A stretch of DNA of 64,000 nucleotides from DATEPR01 sp036491115 (GCA_036491115.1 DASXCQ010000061.1:1-64000); one strand, 5' to 3'. Shown: positions 41,639 to 50,974, numbered from the stretch's first letter. Notes: a model not told the origin generated them from the sequence alone. Made by a program: numbers and translations.

Positions 41639-42556
41639 ATGACCCTCGACCCGTTGCCCGACCTGACCGGCCGGACCGTCGTCGTCACCGGCGCCAACGC
41701 CGGGATCGGCCGCTTCGGCGCCGAGCAACTCGCCGCCGCGGGAGCCCGAGTCGTGCTGGCGTGCCGGAATCCCGACCGCGCATCGGCCGCCATGCAGGCG
41801 GTGCGCGCACTGCACCCGGCGGCGGAACTGGACGTGGTGCGGCTCGACCTCGCCGATCTCGGCAGCGTCGCCGCCGCGGCGGAGTCGCTGCGGTCGCTGG
41901 GCGGCATCGACGTACTGCTGTGCAACGCGGGCAACACGGGCACGTCCCGGCGCCGGACGACGAAGGACGGCTTCGAGTGGATGATGGGCGTCAACCACCT
42001 CGGGCACTTCGCGCTGACCGCGCAGGTGCTGCCGGCACTGCGGCCCGGAGCCCGGATCGTGGCGGTGGGCAGCCTCGCGCACCGCTGGTCCCCGATCGAC
42101 GTGGATGATCTCCAGGCGGAGCGGCACTTCCGTTCGTTCCGCCAGTACGGCCGCACCAAGTCGGCCGTGATGATGTTCGCGTTCGAGCTGGACCGGCGCG
42201 CCCGCGAGGCCGGCCGACAGCTCACGGCGGTCGCCGCCCATCCCGGTTTCGCCCTCGACTCGCTGAGTCCGGCACGACCCGACCTCGACCGGCCCTCGGC
42301 CGTGTTGCGGGTGGGCGCGCGGGTGGCACGGGGGTGGATCTGCCAGGGCAAGGACGCGGGAGCATGGCCGCTGGTGCACGCGGCGGCCGCAGCGGGCGTG
42401 CAGGGCGGCGACTACTGGGGTCCCGGCGGTCGGCAGGAGGTGACCGGCCGCCCCGGACGGTCCACCGCCCGTGCGCACACCCGCGATGCCGTTGCCGCGA
42501 AGGAGTTGTGGGCCGAGTCGGAACGGCTCACCGGGCTGACCGTGCCCATCGGGTGA
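41639..42556 (+). CDS. SDR oxidoreductase (WWOX/retinol-dehydrogenase-like)
   Basis: 305 residues. TVVVTGANAGIGRFGAEQLA, DVLLCNAGNTGTSRRRTTKD with GVNHLGHFALTAQVLP, and YGRTKSAVMMFAFEL (YxxxK) place it in the WWOX/protochlorophyllide-reductase-like SDR branch, with the C-terminal extension usual there. The start is either the ATG at 41639 or a GTG at 41621. I prefer 41639, which begins close to the conserved LDPLPDLTGRTVVVTG and has GGAAGATGA upstream. The substrate is unknown. Confidence 0.88.
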   Translation: MTLDPLPDLTGRTVVVTGANAGIGRFGAEQLAAAGARVVLACRNPDRASAAMQAVRALHPAAELDVVRLDLADLGSVAAAAESLRSLGGIDVLLCNAGNTGTSRRRTTKDGFEWMMGVNHLGHFALTAQVLPALRPGARIVAVGSLAHRWSPIDVDDLQAERHFRSFRQYGRTKSAVMMFAFELDRRAREAGRQLTAVAAHPGFALDSLSPARPDLDRPSAVLRVGARVARGWICQGKDAGAWPLVHAAAAAGVQGGDYWGPGGRQEVTGRPGRSTARAHTRDAVAAKELWAESERLTGLTVPIG

Positions 42557-42558
42557 GT

Positions 42559-42588
42559 TTGCTATTCCAACTCAGTCAGCGGTAGCGT
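42559..42588 (+). promoter_or_regulatory. Promoter TTGCTA-N18-TAGCGT, leaderless thioesterase
   Basis: TTGCTA (42559-42564), an 18-bp spacer and TAGCGT (42583-42588) are followed by GCCGGGC and the ATG at 42596. Of the leaderless boxes in this window this one has the best matching -35. Confidence 0.55.
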
Positions 42589-42595
42589 GCCGGGC

Positions 42596-43087
42596 ATGGA
42601 CCGCAGCCGCGAATACTCCTGGTCGGACCCGTTCGCCCTGGCCGAGGCCGGCCGCGGCCGCAGCGGGCTGGACTTCCTGACCGCGCTGGTGCGCGGCGAA
42701 CTGCCGCCACCACCGATCGCGGTCACCCTCGGTTTCGAGATCGCCGAGGTCGAGGCGGGGCGGGCGGTCTTCACCGTCACGCCCGGCGAGCACCTGTACA
42801 ACCCGATCGGCGTCGTGCACGGCGGCGTCGCGGCCACCCTGCTCGACACGGTCACCGGCTGCGCCGTGCACACCATGCTGCCCGCCGGCACCGCCTACAC
42901 CAGCCTCGACCTGTCCGTGAAGTACCTGCGCCCGCTCACCGCGGACACCGGCCCGGTCCGCGCCATCGGCCGCGTCATCAACAAGGGCCGCCGCACCGCC
43001 CTGGCCGAGGGCGAGCTCCGTGACGCTGCCGATCGCCTGCTCGCCCACGGCACGAGCAGCTGCATGATCTTCCCGACGGACGCCTAG
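42596..43087 (+). CDS. PaaI-type hotdog thioesterase
   Basis: 163 residues. The hotdog signature is YNPIGVVHGGVAATLLDTVT, with the Gly-Gly after His and the catalytic Asp in LLDT, then YTSLDLSVKYLRPL and AIGRVINKGRRTALAEGELR. It hydrolyses acyl-CoA thioesters, typically aromatic or medium-chain ones. The start could also be the GTG at 42587; the ATG at 42596 fits the leaderless promoter spacing (7 nt). Its TAG stop shares the CTAG at 43084-43087 with the stop of the convergent acetyltransferase gene. Confidence 0.88.
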   Translation: MDRSREYSWSDPFALAEAGRGRSGLDFLTALVRGELPPPPIAVTLGFEIAEVEAGRAVFTVTPGEHLYNPIGVVHGGVAATLLDTVTGCAVHTMLPAGTAYTSLDLSVKYLRPLTADTGPVRAIGRVINKGRRTALAEGELRDAADRLLAHGTSSCMIFPTDA

Positions 43088-43569
43088 GGTCGCCGTTCCA
43101 GCACGAGTTCGTGGCGCAGCGCGATCCCGTCCAGGACCTCCGGAATGGACGGCTTCAGTGCTCGCGCCAGGGTCACCGCGTCGTAGGACAGGGCGGTCAG
43201 GTCGAAGCCGTTGCGCTGGTAGAAGCGCAGCGCGTGGGTGTTGTCGTTGGTGGTGACCAGCCACAGGCGTACGGCACCGGAGCGGCGGGCCCGCTCGCGC
43301 ACGGCGTCGATCAGCGCCGCACCGGCGCCGATGCCGGGCGTCGTGGTGTTGATCGTCACGATCTCGCACGCGGTCTGGTCGGGATGGCTCCGGTACGTCA
43401 GCAACCCGACGCGTTCGTCGCCCCGCCAGGCGACCAGGGTCGGCTGCGCGGCCGCGTCGATCATCTCGCCGTGCCCGACGACGACGGTGTCGCCGAAACC
43501 GTCCGCCAACGTGCCATGGATGTAGCTCGCATCGTCCGACCCGGCCGGACGGACATCGATCCCGGTCAT
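43084..43569 (-). CDS. GNAT-family N-acetyltransferase
   Basis: 161 residues. TPGIGAGAALIDAVRERARR is motif A, and HALRFYQRNGFDLTALSYDA is motif B with the conserved Tyr region. It would acetylate an unidentified amine substrate. The ATG at 43569 is taken from homology (MTGIDVRPAGSDDAS). It converges on the thioesterase gene so closely that both stop codons lie in the same four bases (CTAG). It is divergent from the TPP enzyme gene, 60 bp away. Confidence 0.88.
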   Translation of the reverse strand: MTGIDVRPAGSDDASYIHGTLADGFGDTVVVGHGEMIDAAAQPTLVAWRGDERVGLLTYRSHPDQTACEIVTINTTTPGIGAGAALIDAVRERARRSGAVRLWLVTTNDNTHALRFYQRNGFDLTALSYDAVTLARALKPSIPEVLDGIALRHELVLERRP

Positions 43570-43629
43570 CCGCCCAGGGTGACATGCTGAACCGGCGCCC
43601 ACCGCCTCGACGACCGAGGAGACAGGTTC

Positions 43630-45378
43630 ATGAGACGAGTCGCGGACGACCTGCTCGACGTGTTGGTCGCGGCGGGTGTCCGCCGGATCTACGGCCTGGT
43701 GGGCGACAGCCTCAACGCGTTCAGCGACGCCGTCCGGCGCAGCGGCGGTGCGGCCCGCGGCGGCATCGACTGGATCCACGTGCACAACGAGGAAGCGGGC
43801 GCGTTCGCCGCCTCGGCGGAAGCGCAGCTGACCGGCCGGCTCGCCGTGTGCGCGGGCAGCTGCGGACCCGGCAACACCCACCTCATCCAGGGCGTGATGG
43901 ACGCCCACCGGTCGGGCGCACCGGTACTCGCGCTCGCCTCGCACATCCCGAGCCGGCAGATCGGCACCGGCTACTTCCAGGAGACCAAGCCCGAGGCGTT
44001 GTTCGCACAGGCCAGTCACTACTGCGAAACGGTGGCCCACCCGAACCAGGTCGTCCGGCTCACCCGCTCGGCGATCCAGCACGCGGTCGGCAGGCAGGGC
44101 GCGGGCGTGCTGGTGCTGCCCGGCGACATTCTCACCGAGCACTCCGGGACGTCCGTGCCGGCGAGCGTCACCGTGTCGGCACGGCCCCGGCCGGCGCCCA
44201 CCGAGCAGGACGTGCTCGAACTGGCGGAACGCGTCAACACCGCCGGCAAGATCGCGATCTTCGCCGGCATCGGGTGCGCCGACGCCCGTGCCGAGGTGCT
44301 CGAACTGGCGCGACTGCTCAACGCGCCGATCGGGCACAGCCTGCGCGGCAAGGAGATCATCCAGTACGACAACCCGTTCGACGTCGGCATGATCGGCCTG
44401 CTCGGCTACGGCGCCTGCTACGACGCCCTGCACGACGCCGATCTCGTCCTGTTCCTGGGCACCGACTTCCCGTACGACGACTTCCTGCCCACCCGCGACA
44501 ACGTCCAGATCGACATCGACCCAGGCCGGCTCGGCCGCCGGGTACCGATCAGCCAGGGCATCGCCGCCGATCTCCACCTCACGCTGCGGGCACTGCTGCC
44601 CAAGGTGGCGCCACGGTCCGACCGTGCGTATCTCGACCACATGCTGCGCCAGCACGAACGCGCCCTGGAACACAGCGTGCGGACCTACAGCACCCACATC
44701 AGCAAGCACTCGCCGATCCATCCCGAACATCTCGCCGCCGTGGTGGACAGACTCGCCGCGCCGGACGCGATCTTCACCGCGGACACCGGAATGTGCTGTA
44801 CGTGGACCGCCCGCTACATCATGCCGAACGGGTCCCGCCGCCTGCTGGGTTCGTGGGTGCACGGCTCGATGGCCAACGCGCTGCCGATGGCGATCGGGGC
44901 CCAGGTGTCGCATCCGGACCGCCAGGTCGTCTCGCTCTCCGGCGACGGTGGGCTGGCGATGCTGCTCGGTGAGCTGCTCACCGCCAAGACTCATCACCTG
45001 CCGGTGAAAGTGGTGGTGTTCAACAACTCCAGCCTCGGCATGGTGCGACTGGAGATGATGGCCGCGGGCGACCCGCCCTTCGAGACCGACCACGACCAGG
45101 TCGACTACGCCGCCATCGCGGCGGCAGCCGGCTTCCACACCCGCCGGGTCACCGAACCGGGCGACCTGGAATCCGCGGCCGCCGACGTGTTCTCCCACGA
45201 CGGCCCCGCTCTGCTCGACGTGGTCACCACGGCCGACGCACTCGAAGTGCCGTCCCACATCCGGGCCGAGGACGCGCGCGGTTTCGCGCTGACGGTCGGG
45301 AAGATGGTGCTCACCGGCGGCGTCGGCGAACTGCTCGACATCGCCCGGCTCAACGTGCGCAACATTCCCCGTCCGTGA
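43630..45378 (+). CDS. Thiamine-diphosphate enzyme, pyruvate oxidase/dehydrogenase (PoxB-like)
   Basis: 582 residues. The N-terminal pyrimidine-binding domain has IYGLVGDSLNAFSDAVRRSG and the catalytic Glu in HVHNEEAGAFAASAEAQLTG. The central FAD/CoA-like domain is present. The C-terminal TPP-Mg motif is VSLSGDGGLAMLLGELLTAK, followed by VKVVVFNNSSLGMV (GDG...NN). PoxB enzymes decarboxylate pyruvate to acetate and CO2 with FAD and quinone. The last residues (ARLNVRNIPRP) could bind membrane. The ATG at 43630 follows GAGGAGACAGG. It is followed by a terminator hairpin, so it is probably monocistronic. Confidence 0.9.
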   Translation: MRRVADDLLDVLVAAGVRRIYGLVGDSLNAFSDAVRRSGGAARGGIDWIHVHNEEAGAFAASAEAQLTGRLAVCAGSCGPGNTHLIQGVMDAHRSGAPVLALASHIPSRQIGTGYFQETKPEALFAQASHYCETVAHPNQVVRLTRSAIQHAVGRQGAGVLVLPGDILTEHSGTSVPASVTVSARPRPAPTEQDVLELAERVNTAGKIAIFAGIGCADARAEVLELARLLNAPIGHSLRGKEIIQYDNPFDVGMIGLLGYGACYDALHDADLVLFLGTDFPYDDFLPTRDNVQIDIDPGRLGRRVPISQGIAADLHLTLRALLPKVAPRSDRAYLDHMLRQHERALEHSVRTYSTHISKHSPIHPEHLAAVVDRLAAPDAIFTADTGMCCTWTARYIMPNGSRRLLGSWVHGSMANALPMAIGAQVSHPDRQVVSLSGDGGLAMLLGELLTAKTHHLPVKVVVFNNSSLGMVRLEMMAAGDPPFETDHDQVDYAAIAAAAGFHTRRVTEPGDLESAAADVFSHDGPALLDVVTTADALEVPSHIRAEDARGFALTVGKMVLTGGVGELLDIARLNVRNIPRP

Positions 45379-45379
45379 G

Positions 45380-45401
45380 CGGCGGACGGAACTGTCCGCC
45401 G
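45380..45401 (+). terminator. Hairpin after the PoxB-like gene
   Basis: CGGCGGAC (45380-45387), loop GGAACT, GTCCGCCG (45394-45401): a perfect 8-bp GC stem, one base after the stop codon. Confidence 0.6.
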
Positions 45402-45445
45402 TGTCCTGTACACCGACACGTACGTGATCGTGCGAAGGGAAGTGT

Positions 45446-46270
45446 ATGTCCGGATCGGAGATCTACGAGAGGTTCCTCGCGCTGCACACCCGGGAGGGCG
45501 GCGTGGTGATGCCCAACGCCTGGGACGGGCTCTCGGCACTGATGCTGGCCGACGCCGGGTTCGAGGCGATCGCGACCTCGTCCGCGGCATTCGCCGCGTC
45601 GCTGGGACGGCTGGACGGCCGGCACGCCGTGAGCCGCGAGGAACATCTCGACCACGCGCGGCTGTTCGTCCGGTTGACCGGTCTGCCGGTCAACGGCGAC
45701 TTCGAGGACGGTTACGGCGACACCCCGCACGACGTCGCCGGGACCGTCGAGGCCGCGGTCGAGGCGGGCATGGCCGGGATCGGCATCGAGGACACCACGG
45801 GCGACCCGGCCCAGCCGATTCGGGAGTTCGACGACGCCGTGAGCCGGGTGCGGCACGCGGTGGCGGCGGCGCGGCAGCGCATCGTGGTGACCGGCCGCAC
45901 CGACAACTTCCTCCAGGGCCGGCCCGATCTCGACGACACGATCCGCAGGCTGACCGCGTTCGCCGAGGTGGGCGCCGACGTGCTGTACGCCCCGCTCCCG
46001 CCGGACATGGCCGCGGTGCGCGCCATCGTCGGTGCCGTCGCGCCGAAACCGGTCAACGTCGTCGTGTCGCCGGCGGACGGCGTCGTCACGGTCGCCGAAC
46101 TGCAGCAGGCGGGCGTCAGGCGGATCAGCCTCGGTTCGTCGCTCTACGCCCACTCCGTGGCCGCGCTGCGGCAGGCCACCGAAGCGCTGGTCAATGGCGA
46201 CCTGGCAGCGGCCACCACCGGCATGAGCTTCCGCGCGATCGCCGAACTGCTCGGCCGGGCCAGGGGCTGA
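45446..46270 (+). CDS. Isocitrate lyase/PEP mutase superfamily protein
   Basis: 274 residues of the ICL/PEPM fold. NAWDGLSALMLADAGFEAIA and TSSAAFAASLGRLDG mark the N-terminus, NGDFEDGYGDTPHD and GIGIEDTTG carry the Mg2+-binding acids, and VVTGRTDNFLQGR matches the RTD region. The family cleaves C-C or P-C bonds (for example 2-methylisocitrate lyase, phosphonopyruvate hydrolase). The usual active-site Cys motif (KKCGH) of true isocitrate lyase is not seen. The ATG at 45446 follows GAAGGGAAG. Substrate unknown; probably a side reaction of organic-acid metabolism. Confidence 0.85.
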   Translation: MSGSEIYERFLALHTREGGVVMPNAWDGLSALMLADAGFEAIATSSAAFAASLGRLDGRHAVSREEHLDHARLFVRLTGLPVNGDFEDGYGDTPHDVAGTVEAAVEAGMAGIGIEDTTGDPAQPIREFDDAVSRVRHAVAAARQRIVVTGRTDNFLQGRPDLDDTIRRLTAFAEVGADVLYAPLPPDMAAVRAIVGAVAPKPVNVVVSPADGVVTVAELQQAGVRRISLGSSLYAHSVAALRQATEALVNGDLAAATTGMSFRAIAELLGRARG

Positions 46271-46274
46271 CCGC

Positions 46275-46309
46275 CGTGCGTGGCGGGGTCCGACGCCCCG
46301 CCACGCACG
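46275..46309. terminator. Strong bidirectional terminator hairpin
   Basis: CGTGCGTGGCGGGG (46275-46288), loop TCCGACG, CCCCGCCACGCACG (46296-46309): a perfect 14-bp stem. It lies midway between the ends of the convergent ICL-family gene (46270) and the phosphodiesterase/nucleotidase gene (46316). Confidence 0.75.
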
Positions 46310-46315
46310 AGCCGG

Positions 46316-49300
46316 TCAGCCGATCGCGATACGCCCGTCCGTCTGGTACGTGAACGGGTTGGGCAGCGTGCCGACGTAGGCCACGAGCGGCACCAGTTCG
46401 GCGTCGGGCGTCTGGACGATGTCGCCCGCACCTTCCAGCACGGTGAACCCGTCACCGCCGCCGATCATGAACGAGTTGGCCGTACCCGTGTAGGTCTGGC
46501 CGGCGTCGTTCGGGATCGGTGTCGAGTCGTTCCCGGCGGCGCCGAGCCAGACCCCGGTGATGGAGCCGGCACCCTGCTTGCCGGTGTAGGTGAAGTGCAG
46601 GCCGGAGACCTGCATGATGCCACCGGTACCGGCCGCCAGCTGCTGGTTGAGCAGTGCCCAGACCTGCGTGCCGGTCAGCGTGAACGTGTCCACCACGTCG
46701 TCCTGGAAGGGCTGCATGGTGAACAGGTCGCCGAAGGTGACCGGACCGGCGTGCAGTCCCGCCCGCACGCTGCCCGTGTTGACGAACGCCAGCTGCGTGT
46801 GGGCGAAGGTCCGCTGGGCGTCGGCGATGAGGTCACCCGCCGGCGACTCACCGGCCGGCGTGGCGCCGCCGTCGGACTGCGACGGCACGTCGGCCGCCGC
46901 CGTGTTGACGAGCTCCTGGGTGATCGGGTTGGTCGCGGTCACCGCGGCGTCCACTATCGCCTTCACCTTCGGGTCCTGCGGGATCGCGGGTGCCGCCGGG
47001 TCGGTGGACAGCGGGATCGTGTTCTCCCACACCGGTTGGATCGACGCCCAGGTCGCGGCGATCGTCCGGCTCCGCTGGTCGAGCAGCAGGTGTACGTCGT
47101 CGAACGCGCGCCCGAACGACGACGCCTGCACCACCAGGGTGTTGTTCACCCTGGTGTCGACCACGGTGTGCGTGTGGCCGCTGATCAGCACGGACACGGC
47201 CGGGTCGAGGTGGGCGGCGATGTCGTTGATCCGCCCGTCGACCGTGCCGACCGGGAAACTCGCCTGGCCGCCACCCTCGTGCACGACCGCCACGAAGGCG
47301 CGGATTCCCTGGTGCCGCAGGCTGGCCACGACACCGTTGATCGCGGTGGCCTCGTCGGTGAAGTGCACACCGGTCGTGCCGCCGGTGGTCACGATCGTCG
47401 GCGTGGTGACCGTGGTCGCGCCGATGAACGCCACCGGCACCCCACCGACCTGCTTGATCACGAACGGCTGGAACAGCGGCTTGCCCGTCGCGTCACTGAT
47501 CACGTTGGCGTTCGCGATGGGGAAGTCCAGCTTGTTGAAGGTGATCGACGGGTCTACAGTGGACTGGCCACCGTCGACCTGCCGGAGCATCTCCGGGACG
47601 CCCTGGTCGAACTCGTGGTTGCCCAGGATGCCGACGTCGATGCCCATCGCGTTGGCCGCGTCCAGCACCGGCTTGTCCCGCAGCAGGCCGGACGCCGGCG
47701 GGCTGGCGCCCACCATGTCGCCCGCCTCGACCGTGACCGTGTCGCGCGGGTCGGTCGCCTTGGCCTGCTTGAGGTCCGTGGTCAGCGTGGCCAGGCCGCC
47801 TGCCACGTCCCGCACGCCGGTGTACGGGTCGGTGTAGGTGAGCCCGTCGTCGGCCAGGTTGCCGTGCACGTCGTTGATGGCGAGCAGTTGCCCGGTGGCG
47901 AACCGGTTGCCGTCGTGCAGGATCGACGTGAGCACGTGGCCCTGGGTCTGCAACGGCGGGTTGAACCCGCCCAGCACGGCCAGGGTCGGCGCCAGGTCGA
48001 CGGCGGTGACGCCGCGTACCGAGCGCGCGTGCACGATGTCCGGGCCACCGGCGACGAACGTCGCGTGCATGTTGATGTTGTGCTTGAGGTCCACGTCGTC
48101 GGGCAGATAGCCGTGCTGGCCGAAGAACAGCGACGGCGCGACCAGCGTGCCGACCGTGTTGCCGTCGAACTCGTACGGCACCTTGGTCACCACGACGACA
48201 TCGCCCGAGCGGGTCGGGTTGAGCGAGTCGCTGCCGTCGACGTCGGCGAGCTGCGCCTTGGTCAGCACCTTCTCCACCACCGACTTGCCGGTCGCCGGGT
48301 CCTTCAGGCCGCGGTAGGCGGCCACGATCTTGTCGACCGTCGCCTGGTAGTCGGCCGGATCGAGCACGCCGTCCGGGTCGCGGCCCTTGAGGTTGAGGTA
48401 GATCTGCGCGGTGGCGCCTGCCCAGCAGGCCTTGGCGATCGTGGCACCGGGTGCGCTGGCCGCCGCCGGCCGGCAGTTGCCGGTCTGCTCGACGTCCTGC
48501 AGGCCGAGTTGCTTGAGCACGAGCGGCGCGTCGACCGCGTCCCACTGCGGCGCGAAGCCGTGGTCACTGGACGCGAGCACGTCGGAGCCGGGTAACGCGG
48601 ACCGGACGAACGCCAACCGGGCGTCGGCGGCCTCGTACGCGCCGCGCACGTAACCCTCGCGCTGGGCCAGCCGGTGGTCGCGCGGGCCGGTGCCCGCCTT
48701 GCGGTCGAAGAACGGGTTGGGGCTGTTGTCCGGCGCGGTCGGGGTGAGCAGGCCGAGGATCTGGTGGCTCACCTCGTCGGTCTCGTCGGTGCCGGCCAGC
48801 AGCACGTTCGTGTCCGGCTGGAGCGTCTTCAGGACGTACCGGTACACGGCCAGGTCGTACGCCTGGTTGAGGCCGACCGTCTGGTCGAACCACGTGTCCT
48901 CGTCGATCAGACCGGCCTCCTCCGGCGCGAAGTCGCCGAAGATCGCCGGGGGCAGGTTGTCGGAGATGAACTTGGCCAGGTGGTCCTCACCGGGTGCACC
49001 GGCCGGGAGCGCCGCACAGGCAGCGGTGGCACAGTGCGCGTTGGGCCGGGTGACCGACGTGAAGTAGAGCTGGAACTTCGACAGGTCGGGAGCCAGATCC
49101 GTGACGTCGGCGTAGAAACCGGCGCTCTCACCGGCGGCCGGGCCGATCAGGTCGTCGTCGCCCTTCAGCTTGATCGGGCTGTAGGTGCGCGGGACGAGCT
49201 GGGCCGCTGCCCGGGCACCGTCCTTCGCCGCCGCCGTCGGCACCATGACGACCCGGTCGTAGCCGTGGCGGCCACTCGCGTAGACGTACAGGTCGTAGGT

Positions 49301-50017
49301 CCGGTCGGGGTTCTGGCTGGCGAACGACGTCGGCACGGTGAGCACCGACTGCTTCGCCGGCAGGCCGACGCCGGCCGGCACGTTGGTCCAGCCGGTCGCC
49401 GGGGTGAACGCCGCGACCTGGTAGGACAGGCCGAACTGGGTGGCCGATGCCTGCTTCGTGGAGTCCGCAGGGAAGTCCAGCACGCCACGGTTGGAGAAGA
49501 ACGTCGAGAAGTCGACGGTCGGGCCGTTGATGTTGGCGTTCAGACCGCCGGTCCACTCGATCTGGGCGACCTTCTTGCCGGCCAGCTCGGCCGACGACGC
49601 GACCGACTGCGCCTGCAGCACGCCGGCCGCGGAGAACGACGTGGACGACGTGAACGGCTGCCGGGTGTCGAAGAACGTGTTGTTGGTGCTGCCGTGCACA
49701 CCGGGGTAGGCACCGGTGGCCAGCGTGTACCAGCCCTGTCCGGTGTTGGGCGGGAAGCCCTGGGTGAGGCCGTTGTCGCCGGTCGCGCCGGAGCGCATCA
49801 GCGCCGCGTACGTCGGCAGGACGCCCTGGGCGGCGTAGCGCTGCATGAGGTCCGGGCGCATGCCGTCGGAGCTGTACAGGACCACGGGGTGGACCGTCCG
49901 TTGCTGGTGGTCCGGTGCCGGCGCTGCTCCGGCTCCCGTCGTCCCGATCGTGACCAGGCCACCGACCATCGCCACTACTGTGGCGAGGCCGATCGCGATT
50001 CGTCGGCGTATGTCCAT
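46316..50017 (-). CDS. Secreted nucleotide phosphodiesterase/5'-nucleotidase fusion
   Basis: 1233 residues. A signal peptide (MDIRRRIAIGLATVVAMVGG, ending GAGAAP) is followed by a type I phosphodiesterase/nucleotide pyrophosphatase domain (about residues 45-640). Metal motifs there are VVLYSSDGMRP, GQGWYTLATGAYPGVHG, LLAGTDETDEVSHQ and LASSDHGFAPQ. From about residue 700 follows a complete UshA-like 5'-nucleotidase: LLAINDVHGN, VEAGDMVGAS, LGNHEFDQG (near residue 797), VLISGHTHTVVD, and a C-terminal 5_nucleotid_C domain. Together they could convert dinucleotides, nucleotide sugars or coenzymes to nucleoside plus phosphate outside the cell. The ATG at 50017 precedes the signal peptide with AAGGTG upstream. 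Confidence 0.88.
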   Translation of the reverse strand: MDIRRRIAIGLATVVAMVGGLVTIGTTGAGAAPAPDHQQRTVHPVVLYSSDGMRPDLMQRYAAQGVLPTYAALMRSGATGDNGLTQGFPPNTGQGWYTLATGAYPGVHGSTNNTFFDTRQPFTSSTSFSAAGVLQAQSVASSAELAGKKVAQIEWTGGLNANINGPTVDFSTFFSNRGVLDFPADSTKQASATQFGLSYQVAAFTPATGWTNVPAGVGLPAKQSVLTVPTSFASQNPDRTYDLYVYASGRHGYDRVVMVPTAAAKDGARAAAQLVPRTYSPIKLKGDDDLIGPAAGESAGFYADVTDLAPDLSKFQLYFTSVTRPNAHCATAACAALPAGAPGEDHLAKFISDNLPPAIFGDFAPEEAGLIDEDTWFDQTVGLNQAYDLAVYRYVLKTLQPDTNVLLAGTDETDEVSHQILGLLTPTAPDNSPNPFFDRKAGTGPRDHRLAQREGYVRGAYEAADARLAFVRSALPGSDVLASSDHGFAPQWDAVDAPLVLKQLGLQDVEQTGNCRPAAASAPGATIAKACWAGATAQIYLNLKGRDPDGVLDPADYQATVDKIVAAYRGLKDPATGKSVVEKVLTKAQLADVDGSDSLNPTRSGDVVVVTKVPYEFDGNTVGTLVAPSLFFGQHGYLPDDVDLKHNINMHATFVAGGPDIVHARSVRGVTAVDLAPTLAVLGGFNPPLQTQGHVLTSILHDGNRFATGQLLAINDVHGNLADDGLTYTDPYTGVRDVAGGLATLTTDLKQAKATDPRDTVTVEAGDMVGASPPASGLLRDKPVLDAANAMGIDVGILGNHEFDQGVPEMLRQVDGGQSTVDPSITFNKLDFPIANANVISDATGKPLFQPFVIKQVGGVPVAFIGATTVTTPTIVTTGGTTGVHFTDEATAINGVVASLRHQGIRAFVAVVHEGGGQASFPVGTVDGRINDIAAHLDPAVSVLISGHTHTVVDTRVNNTLVVQASSFGRAFDDVHLLLDQRSRTIAATWASIQPVWENTIPLSTDPAAPAIPQDPKVKAIVDAAVTATNPITQELVNTAAADVPSQSDGGATPAGESPAGDLIADAQRTFAHTQLAFVNTGSVRAGLHAGPVTFGDLFTMQPFQDDVVDTFTLTGTQVWALLNQQLAAGTGGIMQVSGLHFTYTGKQGAGSITGVWLGAAGNDSTPIPNDAGQTYTGTANSFMIGGGDGFTVLEGAGDIVQTPDAELVPLVAYVGTLPNPFTYQTDGRIAIG

Positions 50018-50113
50018 TTCACACCTTGTCTGAGATAATGCCCTGGCAGGTGTGTCCACCCTCACGAACCGCGGTGGGCGCGTCAATGCGGACCGGGCGC
50101 GTTCAGCCTCGGT

Positions 50114-50974
50114 TCATCCCCGTGTCTCGTCCTGCTCAGCGCTCATCCGCTGGAGCCCGACCACCGACAGCAGCCGCAGGGCGTCGTGGGCCGGCGTGCC
50201 CGGTTCCGCCGTGAACAGCACGACATGCTGGTCGTGCTCGGGCACCGTGAGGATGTCGCAGGTCAGCGCGATCGGGCCGACCTGCGGGTGGTTGATCGTC
50301 TTCAGCAGATGCCGCTCGTCGGACACGGTGGCGTCGGCCCACAGCGTGGCGAACTCGGGGCTGTCGCGCAGGAGTTCGCGGACGAGTGTCCGGGTGGCGC
50401 GGTCGTCCGGATACCGCGCGACCGCCGCCCGCAGATGCCCGGCGGCGAACCGGCCGAAGTCGCCGCTGCCGATGATACCGAAGGTGCGGCGCCGCGGGTC
50501 CGGGTGCAGGAAGTACCGGCGGATCAGGTTGCGGTCCCGGCGCGGCTGGGCCGAGAAGTCCTCCAGCAGGGCAGCGGCGAGCGGATTCCAGGCGAGCACG
50601 TCGTATTTCGCGTCCAGCACGATCGCCGCGGTGTCCGGCAGCCGCTCGATCAGGTCGAGCACCCGGTCCGGGACATCCGCGGACGGGCCCGGTGGCTCGG
50701 CCTGCTGACCGGCCAGGGTGTAGAGCAGCGCGCGTTCGCTGTCATTGAGGCGCAGCGCCCTGCCGATCGCGGCGAGCACGTGCCGCGACGGATGCGGGCC
50801 CCTGGCCTGCTCCAGCCGGGTGTAGTACTGCGCGGAGATGTGCGCCAGCTGGGCCACTTCCTCGCGGCGCAGACCCGGCGTGCGGCGGGGCCCGCCGGCT
50901 GGCAGGCCCACGGTCGCCGGGCTCAGCCGCTCGCGGTGCCGCCGCAGGAACCGGCCGAGTTCGTGCTTGTCCAC
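50114..50974 (-). CDS. XRE-family regulator with MmyB-like ligand domain
   Basis: 286 residues. The HTH at about residues 5-65 (ELGRFLRRHRERLSPATVGL; TPGLRREEVAQLAHISAQYY; TRLEQARGPHPS) and the C-terminal MmyB-like PAS domain (LPDTAAIVLDAKYDVLAWNP; VVLFTAEPGTPAHDALRLLS) are the standard layout of this large actinobacterial family. In this family a fatty-acid-like ligand is bound. It is divergent from the SDR at 51060, which it probably controls, since this pairing is common. The GTG at 50974 is taken from homology. Confidence 0.92.
   Translation of the reverse strand: MDKHELGRFLRRHRERLSPATVGLPAGGPRRTPGLRREEVAQLAHISAQYYTRLEQARGPHPSRHVLAAIGRALRLNDSERALLYTLAGQQAEPPGPSADVPDRVLDLIERLPDTAAIVLDAKYDVLAWNPLAAALLEDFSAQPRRDRNLIRRYFLHPDPRRRTFGIIGSGDFGRFAAGHLRAAVARYPDDRATRTLVRELLRDSPEFATLWADATVSDERHLLKTINHPQVGPIALTCDILTVPEHDQHVVLFTAEPGTPAHDALRLLSVVGLQRMSAEQDETRG

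Noticed and set aside
41171..42478. Extending the membrane-protein gene upstream to a 746-residue product
   Set aside because: The extra part is antisense to the SDR at 41639 and out of frame with the PadR gene; the GTGA overlap at 41167-41170 fixes the start.
46280..48595. A 771-residue plus-strand open frame
   Set aside because: Low-complexity Arg/Val/Gly/His composition, fully antisense to the phosphodiesterase/nucleotidase gene; no domain is visible.
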